Shown here: one piece after another, positions 22,507 to 34,015 of the stretch | Layout: each line of letters opens with the position of its first letter | Numbering within the stretch: the stretch's first letter is position 1 | NCBI RefSeq assembly: GCF_012489685.1 | Contig: NC_080042.1 | Span: 32,493,158 to 32,557,157 of the forward strand | Origin: Lotus japonicus | Lineage: Eukaryota; Streptophyta; Magnoliopsida; Fabales; Fabaceae | Direction of reading: 5' to 3' | Length of the DNA: 64,000 nucleotides | Made by a program: the position numbers and the translations under genes | Notes under the pieces: generated by a model | Database searches by the model: none | What the model was told of the DNA's origin: nothing | The model's input: the letters and a program-made list of their open reading frames with translations, nothing else

Positions 22507-23037
22507 CTATGTGCTAGCATGATCGTCGTCTGAATCAGAATCCAGAACGACCAAGTCTACTAACCCTATCCGTCCTCCCCTCGCGACCGCAGTGCGCTCC
22601 GATGCTGGACTCACGGGCTTAGGGCCCGAACCCTGATCATCGATGATCGCAACGGTGGGTGCACTAGACCCTGCCGAAGGCACTCCCACTGGAATCTCCT
22701 CTGAGGGATCCTCCTCGTCTGAAGACAATGGTGGTGGTGGTGGTCCTCCAAGTCCTGGTCCACAGTGAACGCCCGGTGGCAAGTTGAAGTTGATAGAGCA
22801 TCGCCTCAACACTCCTGACCTCAGAAGTCCTCCGCTATCCACGTGATCCTCCATGATGCGCCCCGAATACGTCGCTCGATGGCTCGCGGGGTCAACCACC
22901 CACGACCCGGGGTCGTCCTGATCGATCATCTCATACCTAATCCCCCCCGAAGGGTGGGCCATGGTGAACCAATCCGCAATATTCATCTGACAAAAGGCGT
23001 TGTCCGCCAAAACACACACAGAAGACGCGAGGGTCAA
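22507..23037 (-). CDS. Open frame inside the giant LTR (176 codons), unknown
   Basis: On the LTR's sense strand, downstream of its TATA box, a 176-codon frame is open from 23037. It is not a recognised family. It has a central Pro-rich run (GGPPPPPLSSDEEDPSEE), Ser/Asp/Glu-rich segments and an acidic C-terminus (VVLDSDSDDDHAST). The sister LTR at 2641-6372 has a deletion over this part and keeps only its first residues (LTLASSVCALADK). It could be chance, or a leader ORF or remnant captured in the LTR. Confidence 0.3.
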   Translation of the reverse strand: MTLASSVCVLADNAFCQMNIADWFTMAHPSGGIRYEMIDQDDPGSWVVDPASHRATYSGRIMEDHVDSGGLLRSGVLRRCSINFNLPPGVHCGPGLGGPPPPPLSSDEEDPSEEIPVGVPSAGSSAPTVAIIDDQGSGPKPVSPASERTAVARGGRIGLVDLVVLDSDSDDDHAST

Positions 23038-23693
23038 CTCTAAAGAACTATGTAGATAATAAACCCAATAGGTACAAATAATAAATAGCCACTTAGGCTT
23101 ATAGCTAGGGATAACATCCTAGGGTTGCATATTCCATAATGTACATAACAGCAATAATAACAATTAACATGTTCCAAATAGGATTAACAAATAACAATCA
23201 CATTCGACAACTAAATTAGTATGCATGTTGCATGATATGATATGCAGGTTAACCCAGTCAACCAATATGCATTCCGGAACGGATGGACATCATCGGATCA
23301 GCCCTAACACCAGCCACGGTGGGACCATTTCGGTCCGTGATGCCTCTTACTCCAACATCATCATGTAGTCAGATCAGCATAAAACCCGAAGGCCTGCCAT
23401 TTCGGTCTGCTACTAAGAGTCACCTAGCAGCGCTCTTACGCGGAAATCCTGGTCTTATAACCAATTTTGGAATCCGCCGTGGTCCGGTATCTCGCCGTGT
23501 TTAAACCACTTAATGAGTGCATGCAATGCAGTGATTAGCCAAACAACGTCTCCGACCTCACTCGACACGTCGCCACGTGTTCTAGCTAAATTAATGTCTC
23601 TAAAAGCTTACCCTAAGGTAAAGTCGATTCTGCGACAAAATACAATAATCATAAAATGAGTGCAACCACTCACGATGACTCTTCGGGTCATCA

Positions 23694-23840
23694 ATGCTCT
23701 CACGAAGTCTCACGCTTCAGCGAAGTTTCATGCTCTCACAAGGTCTCACGCCTCAGTGGAGTTCCATGCTTTCCACAAGGTCTCACGCCTCAGTGGAGTA
23801 TCCCGCATTCACAAGGTCTCACGCCTCAGTGAAGCTTCTC
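23694..23840. repeat. Four ~37-bp tandem repeats in the solo LTR
   Basis: Units contain CACAAGGTCTCACGCCTCAG followed by TGGAGTTCC-like sequence. They are absent from the sister LTR at 2641-6372. Confidence 0.8.
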
Positions 23841-26285
23841 GGCTCATCCCTTGGATGGCTAACAAACTGCTCAACGAGCGAAGGAGTACCAACATACTCA
23901 GAACTTACCAAACTCCTCAACACTTGGATCCGACGACACTTCTCGTTTTCCAAATACTAAGGTTTGCATCCGAAGCTTCCTTTTGAGTTTATTATCTTTA
24001 TTTAAAGATTTAGAGGTTGTTTAATGTCTTATGAGTTTTCTTTTCAAAATAATATCCTTTTTAGTCTTATCGAAATTCCTATAAGTTCTCGGGATCTCCT
24101 AATCCCCAAATGACTCCAGAGAATGTCTCGATCCATACACATCATAACAAGGCCCGAATCTCATTCGTCCTATCAAACTTTCTCAAAACTCTCAAATAAA
24201 AATCGGCATGACCTGCCCGCTATTCTCACGATTCAGAATTTCAGATTATAGTGCAAAAGCAGAATTAACTTAACATAATCAATCAACATGTCATAGGTCA
24301 ATATCTTAAGCAATAACCACATAGCACTTAGCATATAAGGCATGCACCACACATCCTAAATTACCCAATTAGCACTTAGCATGTAATTCACTCATAAAAA
24401 ACATTCAGTAGATGCATCATCTACATTGTCAGCCGAAGCCTCAGAAAACATTTTCCAATCACACACAATCCAGTGCATAAACAGTAAACAATGTCGAAAA
24501 CATCGACCCTAAGCATTAACTAGAGATTCAGTGAGAAGCCCTCACCTGTAGATTCTCCAGGACGATCTTCCAACTCTTCCTCACAACCAAAGTGTTGGTC
24601 CTCGGGGAAATCCTCAAAAGCACCTTTACAATAAAATCACAGAATACTATCAGAATCTATCGGAAACTAAGCTATCGATACTTACTAAAGTTACTCGAAG
24701 TAATCTATACCCTAAGGTACGATAAACTAGCGCGAAAGACAAGTTTTCGGAAAAGGAAATTTTCCTCCTCCTCCCCTATAGGGCTCGGCCACTTAGTGCA
24801 ATTATGGGGCTCGATTTTTCTTCGATCAAACTTGGTTCCTATTGTTTCATAAGCCGTAACTAAGGGTATTCTGAACTCGGAAAAATTATCGGATCAAAAA
24901 CTGTCGCAGGGGTATTTTGGTCATGATTTTTAACTTAGGATTTTCAAAACTGAAATCCCAAAAATAAAATTTTGCAGGGACGTCACCAACGACGTTTATG
25001 ACAACTAATCCTACTAGCACTAAGCTAAGGCGATAGTTTTCAGCCTAAAGGTTGAAGCTTTACACCAAAAACTCCAAAAATGGGTATTTTAGGCTCAAAT
25101 TGATTCCGGCGGAATTCCGGCGACATAACGGAAAATATAACCCGGCAGAAGTGATCTTGGGCGCATAAGGAAGAGGTTTAGAATCAGAAATGAAAGATTC
25201 AGGATAGTTTTGCAAAAACCCATAAACTATCCGCTCAGAAAACTCTACAGAAAACTATGGAAAAAGCGATCAGAGGTAAGGATTAGCGACTATACCTCGA
25301 AGCCTTGAAGTAGCAACTGATTGATCGACGATCAAGAAAACGATGAAGAAAATCTTCTCTTCTCCCTCCCTTGTAGAACTCGCGGCCTTGATGAAGAAAA
25401 TGGAGGAAAATTTGAGTTTTTCTTCCTTTCTTTGCTATATATAAAGGTTGGAAATTCGCGGGAAAATGAAAGTTTCGCGAATCTGATTTTTCCGGCGTCA
25501 TTCTCCGTGAATTAATAGATATGTTTTGGCAAAAGTATTCCAAAACTATAAAGAGGTCTCCTTGTATTTTTGGCAACTAATGCATAGTCGGTATAAAACT
25601 ATTTTACCCGATAAGTTGCTTTTTGCATCGAATGTCGGAATAGAAAACTTCCTTCGGAAGAAAGATTGAAATCATCAAGAGAAATGGGTGTACGCGTGTA
25701 GAATATTCATTTGAAGCTCTGAATAGAAAAAGTCTTCATTGTCGAGAAATTCTAGGGTTTTGAAAAACCAGGGTTTCGTTTTCGGCAAACTTTCGATGAT
25801 TGGAATCGGACGTTCGTAGATCCTAGAGTTTCGCCTCGAAACGATTGTGATATATGGAAAAAGAGAAGTTCTAACATTTCTCTGAAGATTTTTGTAATTA
25901 ACTGCCATCGTGCCTAAAAGTGAAAATTAGCTATATACTAGGGTTTCTGACCTAGGTTTAAGCGTGTAACGATCGTGCTATAACTTTTATCGATCATAAT
26001 GCAATCCTTGAACTTTTCCTGAACTTTCTCCTTCATAAATATATTTCATTTAATAAACTTTCGTTCAGGTTTCCCTTCACATTACATCAGCCCTAATCGT
26101 GAATAAGAAGTTTATTCACTTAGCATAAACTTAAAAACTCGGGCCTTACAGTAATTAACCTAAGTGGATAATTTAGTGACTTAAAACTAATTAGCTCAGA
26201 TTAGTGGACATACAAAATATAGGTCACACCCTAGTTAGTTGAGACCAATGTTAAGTTAGAATGACGCTAGTTTGATAGTTAAAAG

Positions 26286-26286
<1 letters not shown>

Positions 26287-26359
<73 letters not shown>
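26287..26359. repeat. (TAA)n microsatellite
   Basis: About 24 uninterrupted TAA/AAT units within the 20566-28534 insertion. Confidence 0.95.
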
Positions 26360-28534
26360 GTAACGAACGATTTAATGCCTTGATTAGCCTATCTTGACCC
26401 AAGCATAATCAATGATGCAGAGGGAGCTATCTCAGACACACGCGATCCTCTATTGGTAAAGGTTAAAGGTAAGGGGGGTCATACAAGACCTTGTCTTGGT
26501 ACACAACTCATAAGTTAAACGTTATTACGGCAGAAAGCATATTATTATTTGCTTATGTGTTATTGGATGCATGATTGGATGTTGTGCTTGAAGAATGAAT
26601 ATTGGATGAAATATTGTGCTGAATTGCTGTGATTGTGTCTCATGCTTGAAGTGATGCACAGTAGAAAAGGATGACAGTACACTATGGGATATAGTGGTGC
26701 TTAGGATTATGAGCCTAAATGGCATGGTATCAGGATTGTCTCTGATACGTTGAAGCATCTGAGGCAGTGGGAAGAGGGAAAAGATAATCCCCGATTTAAT
26801 GAGTTATCGATACTTGCTTTTGGAAATCGACCTACCTATAACACCTTAGGATTACCCTATGATAGTTAGAGTAAACAATTAAATAATGATAATAGAATAG
26901 GCAAGTGAGCCCTTTTTCTCTAAGCGATTTAAAAAGTACATAACCATTAAACAGCGGATTAGAACTCCCGCTTGTATTCCTAAAACTACTTGATCTTGTC
27001 AAAGATCCCACCTCTAAAATAATTTTGGTGCACTTACTCTAAGTAAGGCAGCAGATGCTTGTGTCTAATTTATTAGAAACTTAATGGAAGTATAAGGGGG
27101 AGATGATTGATACTTGAAAATACACTTAAGGAGAAATAAGGAGTAGGAAAGTACTGTCACTACCACTAAGAGAGTGGGAATACAGAGACGCCAAAGGTGG
27201 TCATGTTCAGAGATGAATTGACCCGGGATTTACGCGACGACCCTACCTCTCCATCAGCTACCGCCAGGGTCCCGGAAAGGCCGGCCTGATGTGATGTAAC
27301 AAGGACCCCATAGTCGTGTACTTCTGTCTGTGAGCTACTGAGCGATCATTGTCCGGTAAAGAGTGGACTGTAAGGAGTATCCATGTTCCCGAGACGACTT
27401 TCCGAAGATAACGAAGCAATAGCTTGGGGCCCTTAAAACATACTCATCACATGATAAAGGAAAATAAATTAAAAAGGTTGGCGATGAACTCACCATTTCC
27501 TACGAAGTAGTGAGAGAAGTCAATTCGAAGGACGGAGATATAAGGAAGAATTAACCACATTGCATTACTACATGTGTTTGCTAACATGTTTGTATTTAAT
27601 GATATGTTGGCTTATGTTTTAACGCTTATCTTATCTGATGTGTATTATTGTGCAAGTTGCGTATGACTCACCCTTGCACTTAATTTTATAAAAGCAGATA
27701 GCAGGTGTGACAATGAGCTTCCCTCCAGTCCTTGCGATCCACGCTGATTTCCCGTCCCGTGCTGGCTAGCATGTTGACCCAGTTACCGGATACTGCTTTT
27801 ATCAGGGACTCACGATTTTATGGTGCAGGGATCCAGGAGCAGGACACATCGGTTTCCCAGTGACACTCCCTATGGTGTTCTCATTCTATCTGCCGACCCA
27901 TGCTCAGCACGTTGGTCCGCAGAGTCCAAGCAGTCCACAGGTGCCATACCCACAGGCAGGCGAGCCTATGGAGACCGGAGAGCCTATCCCAGCAGTACCA
28001 GTCACCGTGGTGAGCCCACAGGGATCCCCAGATCAGAGAGTTCTGCAGACCCAGGAGTCTATGGGATCTCCTCCACCCCGGAGGAACTTGTCTTGCTTTC
28101 GGGTCACGGCCCGCAAGCGAGTGAGATCCCCTAGATTCTCCCGAGATGCCAGGATTTACCGTCACAGATTTCGGAGAGGCGAGGCGTCCGGAGTCAGAGA
28201 GTCAGAGCAGAGTCCGACAGCAGAGCCAAGGTCAGTGCCAGCAGCCAGCGGGGGAGTTAGTGAGGAGGATTCAGAGGAGGAAGATCCGAGGGGATGAAGC
28301 CATATGGTCCGAGTTTCTGATGATGATGATGATCTATGTTTCCTTTCTGTATTTTGATTACCCATACCAGACTATGTGCTTGAGGGCGCTATGTCCTCTT
28401 TATGTGTTGTCTTTTTATTTGTAGACTTATGCGGTGGATCTGCCCACCAACTATGCATGTTATGTATGATCCGTGTGGTTTATATCGTTATTCTCCGTAG
28501 TCTTAGGTTAGGAGGTAGGGAGGGGGACGCCACA

Positions 28535-29345
28535 TCAGCGGCCCTCCCCTGTCGACTTCATGTTATCTGACTCGTTCTTCGCCAATATGAGAAGAACCGA
28601 GGATCCTGATCTTGACGGTGTGGCGCGAGAAGCCATCTCAAGCCTTTTGCATGCGGGGTGTCTTTTCACCAAGCTGTTACAGGACTTGGCCACAACCGCT
28701 AAAGTTGAAGAGCTTCGCCAAAGGGCTGAGGGTTATGGCCACGCTACACTTAAAGCGCATGGCGAGCGTGACAAGTTGCTGACTCAGGTAGCAGCTCAAG
28801 TGACAAAATTGAACTATTTGGGTAACGAGATTAGTTATCGCGAGGATGACTTGTCCGCTGTTGAAGGTAGAGCGGAGGAACTGGAGGACGAGCGGGACGG
28901 TTTGCAGCAGGAACTAAGAGCAAAGGTCGAGGCGATCGCCGCGGGTAGGGCTGCTTGCCTCGTAAAGGACAAAGAGATTGCGTTCCTTCATAGTGAGTTG
29001 GGGTCGGCGAACGAATCCCTCGCCGAGGTGAGATCTGAATTGGAAGTAAATGCCAAAGCTATTGCGGATTCGGAACACCGTACGGATTCTGAGGCCAAGA
29101 CTCTCCGGGAAAGGTTGGCGGCCAAGGCTGCTGCTGAGGTCGTGGAAGAGCGTGGTCGCGGCTTCTTCCTCGCCAGAGCTCAAGTTCAATACATTTATGA
29201 GGGGATTGACCTTAGCGGGACGGGAGCTTTCAAGAAGGTCACTCCCCATGGATTGGTCGGCCCGAACAACCCCCTAGGCTTCAATGCTGCATATTTCGCG
29301 GCTGCTGAAAATGCAAGAGAAACAGAAGATGTTAATGTAATGTGA
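28535..29345 (+). pseudogene. Gypsy-1 antisense ORF, C-terminal coiled-coil part
   Basis: Open from the insertion boundary to TGA at 29343. It begins with a segment shared with gypsy-2 (MLSDSFFANMR, DLDGVAREAISSLLHAGCLF), continues as a long Glu/Lys/Ala/Leu-rich helix typical of a coiled coil (about residues 50-200), and ends with a conserved block (QVQYIYEGIDLSGTGAFKKV). It is the downstream half of the frame at 18873-20565; together they would be ~830 codons. The coiled coil suggests self-association, inferred from composition only. Confidence 0.7.
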
Positions 29346-30256
29346 ATATTTTGTACTGATTTTTCCTTACCCTTTTTTCCTTCTCCTTTTTTTTGAAAAT
29401 ATATCGCTCGACATTATTTAGTAAAAATTTGCTGCAATTTCGTTTGTTTATTTCTTTCTTCGTTCGCGCCCTCGTCCCCTTCGGGCTTTGCATTTTGTGC
29501 TCGTGTAGCGATTTTGAATGTGTGCTATCGAAACTAGGACTTTAGCTCAACCTGGGCCTGAGGCTTTCTCCACGCACCAATATTTCTCGTAAGAGCAGGT
29601 GCGACCTCGCCGGTTTTATCCTTGCGAGGGCTTACGATTGCTAGGGACCCAATGGCCATATAGGTTTACCCAGACTTATGCCTAGTTTTTTTTCTCGCCC
29701 ATATTTTGGGGAGGTCTCGTTTGCCCATATTTTGGGGAGACTTTTTGGGATTGACTGCCCGCCCTTGAGCAAGGAGCCTATCCGCACACATCGCCAACGA
29801 GAGGTCAGTGATTCGCGCTGGATTTTCTGGAGCAATCCCCGGACATCAAGGTCGTGTTGGGATTGCCACCTTCAGGGAATTTTTCCCACTGGGCGAACGT
29901 GACATGTTAGTTGAATTGTTATCTGGGTAGCAGCGATTCGCGTCGGACTTTCCCGGAGCGATCCCCAGACATCAAGATCGTGTTGGGATCGCCACCTTCG
30001 GGGAATTTTTCCCACCGAGCGACTATCGTATAGTAGTCCAGCTAGGAGTATTACTTGAGAATATCCTTTTGTATTTGATTTTGTAAAAGTTTTACATAGG
30101 AGGGATGCCTCATTAAAAAACTCCCGTGGTGGAGAAAAAGAGTGCATCTTTATTTTTGGTCTTTAATTTTTGTTTTGTTCCGGTGTCCTCGTTCTTGCTT
30201 CCTGTGCCACGTCCTCAGCCTTGCTTTCCACGCGCTTCTGCTCCCAGCCACTCGGG
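29346..30256. other. Gypsy-1 non-coding spacer between the two convergent ORFs
   Basis: Lies between the 3' ends of the antisense ORF and the gag-pro ORF. It contains repeated CCCATATTTTGGGGAG motifs near 29698-29745 and the 125-bp tandem repeats. A matching spacer is at 45241-46085 in gypsy-2. Confidence 0.6.
29811..30040. repeat. Two 125-bp tandem repeats, gypsy-1 spacer
   Basis: Units start at 29811 and 29936 and share GGGATCGCCACCTTC and GGGAATTTTTCCCAC. The same two-unit array with the same 125-bp period is at 45681-45912 in gypsy-2. Confidence 0.85.
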
Positions 30257-31302
30257 TCAAAGTATCATCCCCATCACCACATCTTTCGAGCCAAACGTGC
30301 TCGCTAGCCACTCATTGTTATTTCTGAGCTGGCTTCCTTCCATGCCCGCCTCGTGGTGGTGAGGAACTTTTCCCATCTTGCCCTTCTGCCTGTCGTGCTT
30401 GGACATCTCTGGCTTAAAAACTACCGCACCCACAGGCTTCCAATATTTCGACTCTCCTTTTGCTTTTCCCCGGCGACGACTCACCGGTTTCCTTCTCCTT
30501 GCCCTCTTTTTGTCCTTAGACCACTCGCGCGCCTCATCACCTTTTTTCTCGCCATCACCCTGCTGGGCGATGCACCGGTCCATTTCTTGAATCTTTATTC
30601 CCTTTCCCTTTTCCCCATATCGCCCCGAACTCGAGAGACTCGATTTTCTGAACATCGGCAGTTCCCAGAATTCTGGGTCTTTTGAGCTCCAGCTGAAGAG
30701 GTCAAAGTTGTCCTCTACCAGCTTCTCTAAACGTCTCTCCTGACTAACCGTGAGCCTGGGCTCGATCGCCAACACCCCCTTGCTGAATTTGTACGCTTCT
30801 AAGTCTGCGACCACACCTGCCCAACGTTCCTCTGCACAAGCGTCCGTAAACTGCCCGTCCTTACCCGTCCTGCCATCTTCCCTGACCTTTCCTGCGCCGC
30901 TCCTTGTTCTTGCCATCCTCTTGTCAACCCCCTGCTTTGACCCCCCTTGCCTGCCTTGATTTCCTTGGATGATCTCAACTCATGACACCTGTGCCCCTCG
31001 CCAGCTCCTTTCTTTCCATACAAGCTGAGACAGTTGTTGTAGAATTCTCTCGCCCTCCTTTGGTCAACTACAATCTTTCCCACTTTTCCACTTATCAGCG
31101 GATATTTCACCGCTAGATGTGCCGTCGAGATTACTGCACAGAGGCGATTGAGTGTGTTCCTTCCAATGATGACATTATAGGATGCCACAACCTGCAATAC
31201 AAGATACCTTACACGGAGTAGCTTGGCGTTATTGTCGATTCCAAAGACTGTGTCCCGATCCACATATCTGCGTACCCAAACTTGCTCGCGTGAGAAGCCT
31301 AC
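30257..31302 (-). pseudogene. Gypsy-1 protease C-terminus and basic extension replacing the polymerase region
   Basis: Minus strand, following 35329-35606 across the Athila-like insertion. The first ~60 codons complete an aspartic protease (VFGIDNNAKLLRVRYLVLQ, NVIIGRNTLNRLCAVISTAH). A Lys/Arg-rich segment follows, then LAIEPRLTVSQERRLEKLVE and DNFDLFSWSSKD. In autonomous Tat elements reverse transcriptase would begin about here. Instead there is a basic region (RRRKPVSRRRGKAKGE, YWKPVGAVVFKPE) and a stop after VVMGMIL at 30257. Gypsy-2 has the same arrangement and end. At least one frameshift separates the protease part from the extension. Confidence 0.65.
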
Positions 31303-32621
31303 TGTTGGTAAATTCGCAAGTGTACGAAATCCACCCGGTTTTAAATATCGAACCACAGGGATTGTGAGTGAAAAGATTCGGTTCAAGCTTTGAGTTTGAA
31401 GGTTTGTTTTATTGAGGCAAACATATGACGAAGTAGTAATAAGGAAAAAGAAAATATAAATTCAGAAATGAAACAGAGAAGGAAAAGAAAGAGTGATTTA
31501 CTTTGGGTTCTTGCTCAACTAATCAATTCAAGCACATCATTCTAAGCATATGTTCTCATGAATCTCTTCTTGATGATATAGCCTAGTTACTCACTTATTG
31601 ATTCCTCACATAAGCAATTCTCTCATACTAAAAGCTAAGCCCAATTCCTTGTGTACTTAGTCATTTATATGAGGTTTTAGATCATGCAAATTCAGGCCAT
31701 CAAACCCCAACCCTTCCTCTATTCCTAGTAGCAAGTATAGAAGGGGTAATCCCAAATCGGTTCCCTAATCTATAACAAACTTCCGTTCTGATTATAGAAA
31801 AGCATAAAGCAAGCATGCATACAAGCTTAGATTGATGTTCAGAAAATGGGATTCAAGGGAAGAAGGAGAACATGTGGGAAAGAACTTAAGATTATAACTC
31901 AAATATAAAAAGTCTTACAAAGAAATCCAAAGCAAAAGAAGAGAGATTAGCCAAGCATGGCAAGAGCCATGCTTGGCTAAGAACCTGAATTACAAGCTTT
32001 GAAGCCCTCTCACACTCTCCTAGATGCTCCTCTACCTCTGAGTTTATGTAAAAATGAAAGTAGTATCCAAGATTACCAAAGAAAATGACTAAAATCCTAT
32101 TTATAGGCAAATTACACGAGACTGGGCTGTTCTGGGCGCTCAAGCGCCAATTCAGAGCGCCTGAGCGCCAATTGCATGCCTAAAACATGCTTTCTGGAGC
32201 TAATTGGCGCCTAGGCGCCCATTCCCAGCGCCTAGGCGCTTAAGCTCGCCTGAAAAGGACTTTTTGGCTTCTGAAACTCCTCTTTTCAATCCTCTTTAAG
32301 TTCTTTATCAATTTCATGCTTCTTGGCCTTCTTTCTCCTTCAGTTTCTGCTCTCTAAACCTAACCAACAAGTCAAGGAAGATTCTAGAAGCTCCAAGAGC
32401 TCATTAGCACAAGAGGTCCTTCATAAAACACAACAAAACCATGCAAGTCCTAAACTTTACTAAAAATGCAAGAAAACTACCTATAAAACTACTAAATTAC
32501 CAAAACAAAATAAAGACTAAAGAAAAGAATAAAAATGCATGAAACACTACATGAGACACAAGAAAAAGACTCAAAACCTACAAGGAAAAACCATAAAAAC
32601 ATCATATAAACCGGGTCATCA
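31303..32621 (-). repeat. Athila-like element 3' LTR
   Basis: 1319 bp, TGTTGGTAAATTCGC ... GGGTCATCA. It contains a perfect 15-bp inverted repeat at 31947-31980 and a GCGCC-palindrome cluster at about 32137-32245. Confidence 0.9.
31947..31980. repeat. Perfect 15-bp hairpin present in only one LTR
   Basis: TTAGCCAAGCATGGC, AAGA, GCCATGCTTGGCTAA. The partner LTR at 34660-34685 lacks the second arm (17 bp removed between AAGA repeats). Confidence 0.95.
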
Positions 32622-34015
32622 CACCACTATACTCAACGACAGCTCGCCCTCGAGCGTCACTAAGATTAGCTTGCCCTCAAGCACAAAGAATTACTCCCAA
32701 CACACATGCCAAAAGAGGGATACATTTTTAGAAAACCGGGGGATCTAGTAAATGCAGTTAGTTCCAAGAGAAAGATTCAACAATCAACTTCATGCTACTC
32801 TTAGATAAAGAAGAATTAGAGTCCACTATGAGAAGCATTTAGAGCTAACATCCTAGCATGAGACAATTGTTTAGTGCACTGAGCACACAAGCAAGTTCAT
32901 AGGTTCTGAGAATCATTCACTCAAGAGCAACTAAAGTTGACAATGCATTATTCAATGAGACATCAAAAGGGTTGTAATATTGGCTAGGTAAAGCACAAGG
33001 TAGGTGGTCCCTAAGGAAGACTAAGGCTGCATAAAATTTGAGTGTGGTCCTTCATGAAAACCGGAGCTTAAAGCAATTAACACTTAGCACACAAGTCTCT
33101 TAACCCCTTTTTGTTTCATATTTTTTCCTTTTTTTTTGGAACTCCACCCATTCCATGGAGTTCATTTTTTTCTTTTGACTTTTTTTTTTGGAACAAGAGA
33201 CAATTGCATTTTCTATAAACTAGCTCCATTGAGAGTTAAGAACCACAACTCCTCATTTTTCCAACCAAACAACCAGCCCAAATAACAAAGGTAACAAAGA
33301 AATCTCCATAAGGCTCAAAAAGGGTCAACTAGGGACAAAGATGTTATAAAACAATTTCTAAAGTACAAGAAAACCTACCAGTCTCAAGAATGCAAGTCTC
33401 CTAAAGCTACACTCAAGGAGGCATCAAATGAAACACAGAACCAAGAAGTGCAAGTGAGTCAGGATCCTCCAGGGAAATTATATAGTGAAGGGTCAAAGAT
33501 GGACCCTTGTGGACTCACATCAACTCTATCCTCAAGACACACTTAGAAGACCGAAGTCTCTCCCTCTCTTTCCCAAACATACAATCACTCCCCAAAAGAA
33601 AGCACAAAGTATCCACTTAAAAACATTTTCAAAACCAGCAACATGTGAGTGAGCAAGACTTGGGAACATGTCATTTGAGTAAAGGGTGAAAAGACCAAGG
33701 TATGAAAGACTCTATAAAAAAAAATGCATGATAAAAAAGTTAAACAAAATCTATAAAAGAAAAATATGCTAACAATGCATGGACTAAAATTCAGAGTAAG
33801 AAAAGAACCTCCTTCCAAGTGATTGAGTGCTCCAAGTGTTCTCCAATGGCTTTTATTTCCTGAAAAACAAAACAGAAGACAAAACGTAAAACAGAAAAAA
33901 AAAACATGGGTTGTCTCCCATTCATCCCTAAGTTTAAGTCTTAGGTAGACTAAACTTCAAAATCGTAACTCAAACCAAAAATCACAAACAATCCCCGGCA
34001 ACGGCGCCAAAAACT
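32622..34015 (-). other. Internal region of the Athila-like element, non-coding
   Basis: No frame longer than chance on either strand. Homopolymer T runs near 33110-33200 read as A/G-rich tracts on the sense strand. Primer site at 33992-34009. Confidence 0.7.
33992..34009 (-). other. Primer binding site of the Athila-like element
   Basis: TGGCGCCGTTGCCGGGGA on the minus strand, 6 nt inside the LTR boundary at 34016. Confidence 0.85.

Larger units (their letters stand above)
22017..26150 (-). mobile_element. Solo LTR, same family as 2641-6372, 4.1 kb, target duplication GTAAT
   Basis: The ends TGTAACACCCCGATTTCGG and GGGCCTTACA are flanked by identical GTAAT at 22012-22016 and 26151-26155. 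The sequence follows 2641-6372 closely, including the TATA box (25435-25444) and the GATTAGGG-containing 5' end. It keeps a segment near 22550-22980 that the other copy lacks, and has a 37-bp tandem array at 23694-23840. No internal domain is present. Confidence 0.92.
20566..28534. mobile_element. LTR-type insertion (about 3.8 kb without nested element) inside the antisense ORF
   Basis: The insertion runs TGTAACATCCCACC ... GACGCCACA and splits the gypsy-1 antisense ORF, whose two halves are contiguous in gypsy-2. The flanks TCAAT (20561-20565) and TCAGC (28535-28539) differ by two transitions and may be a decayed target duplication. No primer site or second LTR is seen, so a solo LTR is the simplest reading. 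It hosts the solo LTR at 22017-26150. A 145-codon frame at 27860-28297 (plus), Pro/Ser/Arg-rich with an acidic end, is of doubtful meaning. Confidence 0.6.
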
